A DNA stretch of 64,000 nucleotides, taken from Sphingomonas sp. 35-24ZXX (lineage in GTDB: Bacteria; Pseudomonadota; Alphaproteobacteria; Sphingomonadales; Sphingomonadaceae). Positions 57,334 to 64,000 of this stretch are shown one piece after another. Positions within the stretch are counted from its first letter, which is position 1. Each line of letters starts with the position of its first letter. The stretch covers positions 806,001 to 870,000 of the forward strand of contig NZ_JROG01000003.1 of assembly GCF_000786215.1 (NCBI RefSeq), read 5' to 3'. Both the position numbers and the translations under genes were made by a program. Below the pieces are notes generated by a model. The model made no database searches and was not told the DNA's origin. It saw nothing but the letters and a program-made list of their open reading frames with translations.

Positions 57334-57800
57334 GCTTGCTGCATCGACCTGCATCGTTTCTCCCAAGAGTGAAGCGTCGTTACTTTTACGGAGATATTCT
57401 TGCTGCCTTGATTCATCGATTGGAGGTGGCCTGAAGCTGGATGGCAGTTGCTGGCAAAACCGGCCGTTTGATCAGTCGGGCACGTACGACCGCTTCGTCC
57501 CAGCTCTGGACCTTCATGGGGAGTGACGCCCAGCAGAATGAATGTTGGGCTTTACTGCCCCCCCACATCGAAGGGTCGACTGGCGACCACTAGGACAGGG
57601 TTTAATCAAGCCTGTGGATGACACAGGAGACATTTTACCGCTCAGCAATGGCGCCATCCGGGTCATCACACAGCGGCGATCCTTGGACCTCCTCTTTCCC
57701 TCTATGCCCGCGCTCCCGTATGTCGCCAGCGGCGTGCGCAACCATGCCGAGGGGGCATCACTTCCCTCGGCCCGGCTGGCGATTGTGCGGCCTCGGCTGA
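57334..57800. other. Spacer without a convincing gene right of the PPTase
   Basis: 467 bases. Reading frames exist on both strands, for example 57542-57934 plus and 57514-57804 minus, but neither has a good start signal, and I recognise no family in them. It may hold decayed sequence at the right edge of the PKS-NRPS region. Confidence 0.3.
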
Positions 57801-58064
57801 TCACATCGGCTCAATTACCCACCCAGTTTCGGGGCAATATGACCCGGCACCTCGGCATTTTATCGCCAGCGCCGCTTCCAGATGCGGTTGTTGATGTGGC
57901 AAGACACCGCCAGGCCGAATGCGCTTGGTGCTGAAATAGCGCGGTGCGGCACCGTGTACGAGTTCGCACCAGTCGAAGAGCATGTGCACAACCTGATTCT
58001 CACTGGGAGCGAACCAGTGATGAACCTCAAAGCTGTCGGTGTGTGCGATCTGATAGAGCCTCAT
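57801..58064 (-). CDS. Small hypothetical protein
   Basis: 87 residues: MRLYQIAHTDSFEVHHWFAPSENQVVHMLFDWCELVHG followed by LPHQQPHLEAALAIKCRGAGSYCPETGWVIEPM. The composition is that of a real globular protein, rich in His and Trp, but no family is recognised. Its ATG overlaps the stop of the upstream gene on the same strand (ATGA), which supports both being real. Confidence 0.55.
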   Translation of the reverse strand: MRLYQIAHTDSFEVHHWFAPSENQVVHMLFDWCELVHGAAPRYFSTKRIRPGGVLPHQQPHLEAALAIKCRGAGSYCPETGWVIEPM

Positions 58065-58537
58065 ATGGTCGGTCTTTCGTTTGGACTTGGATGCTTGGCT
58101 TCGGCGTGGATTTCTGTGCCTGGTGCCTCCGCCACAGCGTTTGCTGCCTCTGCGGCTAGAACCATGGCAGACTTAAGTTCTGGGTGAACCTCACCGCCGA
58201 GCCGCCTCGCCTCCATTTCAACAGCTGTTCTGAAAAACTCAGCCGACTGGGCCAACACAGCTCGAAGATGCGGGATAGATTCGTCGAATTCATGCCCATT
58301 TTCCCGAAACACCGACCCGATCGCAGCAACCATGTCGCTGTGGTCGCCTGCCAAAGATCTACGATTGGCTAGCGCACCCTTCGGGAGCAGGTCGTCCTTG
58401 ATCGTGTCGAACGCAGCCAGCCCACCTGCCAGTCGGCGTTTCTGAAAGAGAGCCGCCGGGTCGACGTAAACCGGCCTCTTGATATCACTGTCGCTTTGCT
58501 TGCCATTCCGGGGCGGTTCGATCTCGTCCCGCCTCAA
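58061..58537 (-). CDS. Small hypothetical protein, TTG start
   Basis: 158 residues, mostly helical by composition (VDPAALFQKRRLAGGLAAFDTIKDDLLPKG, SIPHLRAVLAQSAEFFRTAVEMEARRLGG, ELKSAMVLAAEAANAVAEAPG). No family is recognised. The frame opens at TTG 58537, nine bases after the beta-helix gene stop; no good ribosome site is seen and no early in-frame ATG exists, so the start is uncertain. It overlaps the following 87-residue gene by four bases. Confidence 0.5.
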   Translation of the reverse strand: MRRDEIEPPRNGKQSDSDIKRPVYVDPAALFQKRRLAGGLAAFDTIKDDLLPKGALANRRSLAGDHSDMVAAIGSVFRENGHEFDESIPHLRAVLAQSAEFFRTAVEMEARRLGGEVHPELKSAMVLAAEAANAVAEAPGTEIHAEAKHPSPNERPTI

Positions 58538-58546
58538 TCCCGAGGT

Positions 58547-61500
58547 TCAGTTTATCCGCGCACGCAACTGGATCGAGAATTGATGTTCGGGTGCGCTATG
58601 CGGTAGCGAGCCCTTGGGGTTGAGACAGACATAGCGAACTAGCGGGTCATATCCAGCTGCAGGCGTATAGGTGCACTGCGCAAAATCAGTCGGCGCGGTT
58701 GCAGCGCTTGAAAACCGCATGTCTGTGGCGGGGGTAAAGGTGAGAAGCGGCGACGCGCTCGTAAACCGGACGATGCCCCCGAAGGCGGGTGTCTCTGCGT
58801 TGTAGAAGCTGTTGGTGTTGGTGATCGAGATCACGGTGAAAATCGAATTGCTTTGCGTGCTGCCCGCGCCGGTATTCGTGACGGTAGCCGTTAGCGACAC
58901 ATCCGATCCTGGCGTACTGAAAGCGTTGCCGCCACCGGGATCAAAGGGCTGGGTCGTAAGGGCGACATTGAGTTGCGCGGAACCTTGGGCCGTCGCTGTC
59001 GCCGAAAATTCCGATGTGATGTCCCACGCACCGCCAGCGGTCTTGCGGGTCGCGGTCGCACTGATGATGCTGCCAACGCTGATAGGGGCAAGCGAGGCAA
59101 TGGCTCCGGTATAGGATTGTGAACCGCCATTATGGACTATGTCCACATGGCCGAGAAAAGTCTCTCCTTCGCCGAAACCGCTGCTGTCCGCCGCGCTATT
59201 GGCAAAAAATTCAATGCGGTAACCATTGCCGTCGGCAGGGCCATCAAAGGTGAAGCCGTAAATCAGCTGATTGGCGCTCGTCACACTGACCGATGTAATG
59301 GCTGGAAAATTGAGGAGATTGTTCGGTCCCGAATCGCCATCGCCCGAGTCATTAGCGGTCACGCCGTTCCCGCCAAGATCAATACCTCGTAGACCATTGG
59401 CAAAGATCCAGTTGCTGATCATGGCAGCACGGCCAGAACCGACCATTCGGATACCATCAGCCGCATTGTTTCGGATGGTGTTGCCGATCAATTGTAAGGT
59501 GCCGCTGCTCATATCCAGACGAACGCCGTCACGACCACCAAAGGCAACGATATTGCCCTGACCAGCACTGCTGCCACCGATCAGCATATTCGTATGAGTG
59601 CCGCTACCTCCAATAAACAGAAGGTCCTCAATAGTGTTTGGCGCGATCTGGGACGCTCCATCAGCACCAATGCCGAGAGAGTTGTTCTGAATCACGGTGT
59701 TGGTGCTGCTGCCACCAAACATTTCCAGCAGACTTGCGGTATACCCGCCGATGACATTGTTGCGGATCACCAGATCGGTCACCGTTGCAAACTGGACACC
59801 GATTGCATCGCGGGCATTGGCAGCCGCGTTCTGGCCATTGGCGACGGCAGCATTGCCGGTGGCATCCGTACCAATATAGTTGCCATCGATGGTGATATTG
59901 AGATTGGTTAGGCCAACTCTAATAGCGCGCAAGCGGTTGCCGCCGATGATATTGCGGCCCTGTGCTGTACCGTTTCCAATGCTGACGGCGCTTGCTCCGT
60001 CGATCCAGATGCCCTCTCCTGCGTTGGCAAGGGTACCGCCGATGGTAGCGATTGGCTGGATCAAATTGCCAAGAATGGTGATATTGCTCGAAACGTTGGT
60101 CGCATAGATTGCATCGGTTCCGTTGCCGCCTATGTTATTGCCTTGACCTATTGTCACGCCACCGATTTCGACGGTGTTGACGTTGTTGAGATGGATACCG
60201 CGAGCCGCCGCTGCAGCTATGGTGTTTCCCCGGATGGTGATATTGCTGACCGAACGGAGATCGATACCATCACTGTTGCCCGTGATGAAATTGCCTTCGG
60301 TGGATCCCGTGCCTCCGATCAACACGTTGTTGATGCTGTTTGAGTCGAACAATATCCCGTCACCACCATTACGCAGCCAAGCGGTTTGAGTCCGGTTAGC
60401 ACCTATGATGTTCGACTGGATACGGATTTGGCCATCAGATGGGCTGACCCGGTCATCGGTCTCGAGGACAATCCCTCCGTTGCCATTGTTGCCGGAGATG
60501 AGATTTCGCGTAATGTCGCGCCAAGTTGCCGTACCAAAGAAATTGTTGATTCCACTGCCATTTGCGCGGGCCGTTATTCCTGTTGCATCCGTGCCGATGA
60601 AATTGCCCCGAATTGCGCTATCCGTGCTTCCCTGTTCGGTCACCACACCAACGATGAAATTGGCCGAAATCACGTTGCCCTGGCCGGCATCCAGACCGCC
60701 GATCCGCATGCCTGCTCCCAGAGACCGCACGCCTCTGTTGTTGCCGCTGCTCGTCCCGTTGGCGAGCAAGCCGAGATAGTTGCACTGGATCATGGCATTG
60801 CTGCTGCCGGACAACAGCCGGATGGCATTTTCAAAACCGGTCAGAGACAGTCCCTTGATGGTCTGATTGCTGCCGTTCAACTGGAACCCCTCGAACCCGC
60901 CGCCGCGCAAATTGATGCGAAGGTCGTGTCCGTTACCTAACCACAGGTCGCGGCACTGAGTACCGGACTGGGTTGTACCGTCGATGGTCAGCCCATTGGC
61001 CGTAAGAACCGGCAGGGCAGTCGACAAGGTTATCGTATGCGGCCCAGCACCAGGGATGGCAAAACTGATCGTCGCAGTTGTACCTTGGGTATTGGCGAAC
61101 TGGATTGCATTGCGGAGTGACCCGCTACCGCTGTCATTGGTGCTTTTGACAATCAGGGGGTCAGCTGGCCGCAACGCGATGAGGCCCATCCCCCAGCCCC
61201 CTTGCGCATTGAATGTATAGCTCATGGTTGTGCTGGTTGACGCACCAGTCCGGGTACTGCCCGCGCCGATAACATCGGCGGCATTCAAGATATTCCAGCG
61301 ACTTGTCTGCTCCGCACCGGCCGTGACGGCGCTGACCGAATCATTCGCCGCGATTACCGCAAGGATCAGTTGGTTGGTCGCGCTCGCCACACTGGCAGAG
61401 GCTGTTAAACCACTGGTGCCGCTGGCAAATTGCGACGCGGCGATTGGGCTGGTCTGGTCGACTCCACCGAATGATATTGCACCGACTACAACTGCGGCAC

Positions 61501-61936
61501 CGCCACTCAGCGTCACAACCACCTGATTGGTCCCGGTGACAGGCGCGGTTCGTCCCCAGACGTCGAGTGTCGCAGTGGTATTCGCGTCGGTAATTCTACC
61601 GAGGAAGGTTAACGCCTGACCGGCATAGGTGATCGAGTTGACGGTGGCGTCTCGCCGCTCGATCGCCACCGACACGATAAGATATCGGTCCGCGCCGGTG
61701 CCCACCGTGTGGTTCATGCTGACGGACGAGCTGGCCGCCTCGACTGCGGTGGCGGGATCGACGGTAATGGTCTGGGCGTCGGCCTGCCCTACCCCCGCCG
61801 CAGTCAAGACTACCGCAGCGAGATACATCGCCAGGCTACGGATCAGACTAGGGCAGGCCGATGCGCCCCGCCGGCCAACACATTTGGTGTTCGCCAGTAT
61901 TGGTATCCGGGAAGAGACAAAAAGCATCATGATCAC
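58547..61936 (-). CDS. Secreted right-handed parallel beta-helix surface protein
   Basis: 1129 residues. After a charged stretch a signal peptide ends near LTAAGVGQADA-QT. A lectin-like beta region (about 60-260) is followed by many irregular repeats of the type IxxNxIGGxxxxGNxIxGN (about 280-880; examples GQGNVISANFIVG, IRGNFIGTDATG and VLIGGTGSTEGNFITGNSDGI), a pectate-lyase-like beta-helix. Asp/Asn/Gly-rich turns suggest calcium. The end (about 990-1129) resembles the DUF11-like beta domain of surface adhesins (VSLTATVTNTGAGST). No polysaccharide-lyase catalytic set was identified. Start is GTG 61936 overlapping the upstream stop, or ATG 61930. The upstream outer-membrane gene is translationally coupled. 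Confidence 0.85.
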   Translation of the reverse strand: MIMMLFVSSRIPILANTKCVGRRGASACPSLIRSLAMYLAAVVLTAAGVGQADAQTITVDPATAVEAASSSVSMNHTVGTGADRYLIVSVAIERRDATVNSITYAGQALTFLGRITDANTTATLDVWGRTAPVTGTNQVVVTLSGGAAVVVGAISFGGVDQTSPIAASQFASGTSGLTASASVASATNQLILAVIAANDSVSAVTAGAEQTSRWNILNAADVIGAGSTRTGASTSTTMSYTFNAQGGWGMGLIALRPADPLIVKSTNDSGSGSLRNAIQFANTQGTTATISFAIPGAGPHTITLSTALPVLTANGLTIDGTTQSGTQCRDLWLGNGHDLRINLRGGGFEGFQLNGSNQTIKGLSLTGFENAIRLLSGSSNAMIQCNYLGLLANGTSSGNNRGVRSLGAGMRIGGLDAGQGNVISANFIVGVVTEQGSTDSAIRGNFIGTDATGITARANGSGINNFFGTATWRDITRNLISGNNGNGGIVLETDDRVSPSDGQIRIQSNIIGANRTQTAWLRNGGDGILFDSNSINNVLIGGTGSTEGNFITGNSDGIDLRSVSNITIRGNTIAAAAARGIHLNNVNTVEIGGVTIGQGNNIGGNGTDAIYATNVSSNITILGNLIQPIATIGGTLANAGEGIWIDGASAVSIGNGTAQGRNIIGGNRLRAIRVGLTNLNITIDGNYIGTDATGNAAVANGQNAAANARDAIGVQFATVTDLVIRNNVIGGYTASLLEMFGGSSTNTVIQNNSLGIGADGASQIAPNTIEDLLFIGGSGTHTNMLIGGSSAGQGNIVAFGGRDGVRLDMSSGTLQLIGNTIRNNAADGIRMVGSGRAAMISNWIFANGLRGIDLGGNGVTANDSGDGDSGPNNLLNFPAITSVSVTSANQLIYGFTFDGPADGNGYRIEFFANSAADSSGFGEGETFLGHVDIVHNGGSQSYTGAIASLAPISVGSIISATATRKTAGGAWDITSEFSATATAQGSAQLNVALTTQPFDPGGGNAFSTPGSDVSLTATVTNTGAGSTQSNSIFTVISITNTNSFYNAETPAFGGIVRFTSASPLLTFTPATDMRFSSAATAPTDFAQCTYTPAAGYDPLVRYVCLNPKGSLPHSAPEHQFSIQLRARIN

Positions 61937-64000
61937 GCGCCGTTCCGCCTGAGAAACGCAAAGCTGTCCTGATCGATCTTGGCGCGCACGACCAGGAAGA
62001 GGCCTTTCCGGCTTGCGCGGACATCGTCAAAATCCGGATCGTCAAAACCGCTGGCGTTGTAACCGACCGTCACCAGGGTGCCCTTTGCCGGAGAAAAGCC
62101 GATGCTTGGCCCAATGGCATAGGAAGCGTCGCCATCGGTCAGGCTGCGGCGCACGGTTGCGCTGAAGCCAAGCTCGACGCGCTTGCCAAGCCCCTGGCGC
62201 ATATCCAATCCGGCGACCACGCTGGTGCCAGCCAAATCATAGTTATCCACAGCCTCCAGCGAGTGGCGGGCGGCGAAGAAAAAGCCGATTTCGCTCGCGC
62301 CGCTTTCGCCTTCGTCATTGCGCGGCGACCAGTTGCCCGACAGGCTGCCAATGAAGCGCCGGGAGCGCCCGTCGCCAGAGATGGTCAGGGCGCTGCGGCC
62401 CACCGGTCCAACCTCGCCTGCCGTTGCCCCCTTCACCATATCCGATCGATATTCCAGCTTGCCCAGCAAAGCCACCGATGACTCGGCGGGGCGGAATGCC
62501 ATCGCCAGCGACGCATCGATGACCTCGCTCCGGGTGCCGGCTGCCGCACCTTCGCCCGAAGCCTGGGTCCAGACAAAGCCTGAACCCACCACACTCCCCT
62601 CGCCGAGCTGGCGGATCATCCCGAAGGTCAGCCCCTTGCGATCAGCCAGTTCCCCGTCCCTCCATTCGCCGCGGCCAGTTGCCGACCAGCGATCCTTGCG
62701 CCAGTTGGCCCCAAAGGTGATCGCCGTGAAATCTTCGAACAGGCCCGCACCGTCGCCCAGTTGGCCGCCGCTTGCCAGCGGCTGTGCAGGATTGATGGGC
62801 AGGATGGCCCGTCCGCCCAGCTTGCGGTTGCCATCGACCGAAACATCGAGGCCAAGCTCGGGCGTAATCTGGAAATTCTGTGCAAGGCCCGCCGCGGCAT
62901 AGGTGCGCTTGCCCTGCTCGGAAATGTCGGATTGGCCGAGCGTCGAGGTGATCCTCGCCCCGTTCCAAGGCGTCAGCTCGATCCCGCCGCTGAAGGTCCG
63001 CGCGGCTAGCCCTGCCCCTTCGGCAATCTCATAACTGGCAAGCAGCCGGGTGCTGGAGTTGAGCGCATAGCGCGCGCCGATGCGATAGCGTTCGGGAAGA
63101 TCAACCGAACCTGCCGTGCCTAGCGCGATGCTGGACGACAGTTCCAGCTCCAGTCGATCGCCAAGCAGTCGCCGCGTCACGGCCCCTTCTGCAACCGAAG
63201 ACTCCTGACGGCTGCCGTCGCTCAGGCGGTCCGAAAAATGGGCAAAACCAAGCCGCCAATCACTCTTCTGGGTGCGGTAGACGGCGTTGATTTGGGCGGC
63301 ATAGCGCTGGCTTTCATCGATCAGGCTCTGGTCCAGCCACGTGCTGGCGGTGATCGATGCAACGGCGTCGAGCGCAAAGCGCGCATCAACCCCGAATTTG
63401 CGTCGTCCCTTCTCGGCGAGGTTCTGCTGACCGATACCAAATTCCGGAGCGATCGATCGGGCATAGGCGAGCACATCCAGCTTGCCCGAATGATGCTCGG
63501 CCTCGACCTGCCAGCTCAGTCCGCGCTCTGGCGCCATATCACTGGCAGCCACTTCGCCGCGCAGTTCGGTATCCTTCCCCAATTGGGCGCGCACATCCAT
63601 CGCCACCAGAGTACCGCGCAGACCATTGGTGCTGTCGGATATCGCGGTTGTGCCCACGACCAACGCCCCGTCAAACGCCGTATAGTCCGCCCGGATCCCT
63701 GCGTTCATTGAGGAACGCCCCTGCCCTTCGTCCACCTCATAGTCTATGACGATGAAGCGAGGGTTGAGGTCTGCATCACGGCTGAGGATCGGCTGGCGAA
63801 AACGGATAGTCGCCGATAGCAGATCAAGGTCATAGTCGACAAATCGTATCAACTCTTTTTGTGAAACAATGACTTCTGACCTAAATCTATCACGAACTTG
63901 CAAGATGATACGTTCACTGTTCGGGACGATCGCGCGGGTGGAGAGGCGATAGGGTCCTGTCAGACCATTGCCTTGGAACTCATCACGGCGTTGCGTGCTG
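61933..64000 (-). CDS. Large outer-membrane/surface protein, C-terminal part, continues past window
   Basis: 689 codons lie in the window; the frame stays open to base 64000, so the N-terminus is outside and the TTG at 63903 is not the start. The first part read here (GPYRLSTRAIVPNSERIILQVRDRF, LIRFVDYDLDLLSATIRFRQPILSRDADLNPRFIVIDYEV) resembles the SdrD/DUF11-repeat surface proteins of alphaproteobacteria. The rest (about residues 120-690) has the alternating polar/hydrophobic pattern of an outer-membrane barrel (GARYALNSSTRLLASYEIAEG, FGANWRKDRWSATGRGEW, LVVRAKIDQDSFAFLRRNGA). It likely anchors or exports a surface structure, and the coupled beta-helix gene suggests they act together. Confidence 0.75.
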   Translation of the reverse strand, partial: STQRRDEFQGNGLTGPYRLSTRAIVPNSERIILQVRDRFRSEVIVSQKELIRFVDYDLDLLSATIRFRQPILSRDADLNPRFIVIDYEVDEGQGRSSMNAGIRADYTAFDGALVVGTTAISDSTNGLRGTLVAMDVRAQLGKDTELRGEVAASDMAPERGLSWQVEAEHHSGKLDVLAYARSIAPEFGIGQQNLAEKGRRKFGVDARFALDAVASITASTWLDQSLIDESQRYAAQINAVYRTQKSDWRLGFAHFSDRLSDGSRQESSVAEGAVTRRLLGDRLELELSSSIALGTAGSVDLPERYRIGARYALNSSTRLLASYEIAEGAGLAARTFSGGIELTPWNGARITSTLGQSDISEQGKRTYAAAGLAQNFQITPELGLDVSVDGNRKLGGRAILPINPAQPLASGGQLGDGAGLFEDFTAITFGANWRKDRWSATGRGEWRDGELADRKGLTFGMIRQLGEGSVVGSGFVWTQASGEGAAAGTRSEVIDASLAMAFRPAESSVALLGKLEYRSDMVKGATAGEVGPVGRSALTISGDGRSRRFIGSLSGNWSPRNDEGESGASEIGFFFAARHSLEAVDNYDLAGTSVVAGLDMRQGLGKRVELGFSATVRRSLTDGDASYAIGPSIGFSPAKGTLVTVGYNASGFDDPDFDDVRASRKGLFLVVRAKIDQDSFAFLRRNGA

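Noticed and set aside
57542-57934. Open frame of 130 codons on the plus strand
   Set aside because: TTG start, no ribosome site, no recognised family, and overlap with the minus-strand 87-residue gene that is better supported.
1-64000. CRISPR array, tRNA, rRNA or insertion sequence
   Set aside because: No regularly spaced repeats, no tRNA cloverleaf, no rRNA and no transposase motif were seen on either strand.

Overview
The window is a high-GC chromosomal segment that most likely comes from an alphaproteobacterium of the Sphingomonadales. Three things seen in the sequence point there. The gene order ppiD-trpEGDC-moaC-moeA-lexA is one I associate with sphingomonads. lexA is preceded by an alphaproteobacterial SOS box (GTTC-N7-GTTC). 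A small heat-shock gene has an RpoH-type promoter followed by a ROSE-like 5' leader. The species cannot be named from sequence alone.

Bases 1-21 kb are mostly housekeeping. On the minus strand lie a truncated acyl-CoA synthetase, dnaE, a small membrane protein, a glutathione peroxidase and the lipoprotein-release genes lolD/lolC. A candidate small RNA and a heat-regulated Hsp20 gene follow on the plus strand. A Crp-type regulator has an unusual 3' flank holding two copies of a structured motif. Next come pyrG, secG and tpiA, then a tightly overlapping plus-strand operon for a periplasmic chaperone (ppiD), tryptophan synthesis (trpE, G, D, C) and molybdenum cofactor synthesis (moaC, moeA), followed by lexA.

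From 21 to 28 kb the content becomes accessory. There is a photolyase-like protein whose domains appear circularly permuted, a DCC-family thiol protein, an S41 peptidase next to a membrane-embedded AraC-type regulator, and a short-chain dehydrogenase plus SnoaL-like pair divergent from a LysR regulator with a palindromic operator. From 28.4 to 34 kb a Tat-exported flavin amine oxidase, a GNAT acetyltransferase, a TonB-dependent receptor and an exported RidA protein suggest uptake and periplasmic oxidation of an amine.

The most notable region, 35-57 kb, is a compact hybrid polyketide/nonribosomal-peptide locus. One minus-strand operon encodes a highly reducing PKS (KS-AT-DH-degenerate MT-ER-KR-ACP), a MATE-type exporter, an NRPS (C-A-PCP-C-PCP-TE) and a complete RND tripartite pump (outer membrane factor, membrane fusion protein, permease). 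Divergent from it is a two-gene operon with a Sfp-type phosphopantetheinyl transferase and a 431-residue protein that resembles PrnB/IDO-type histidine-ligated heme oxygenases. Inferred logic: the PKS builds a reduced acyl chain, the N-terminal C domain of the NRPS joins it to an amino acid, the TE releases the product, and the two transport systems export it. The product is unknown.

From 57.3 to 58.5 kb there are two small genes of unknown function. From 58.5 kb to the end lie a large secreted beta-helix protein and the C-terminal part of an outer-membrane/surface protein that continues past the window edge.
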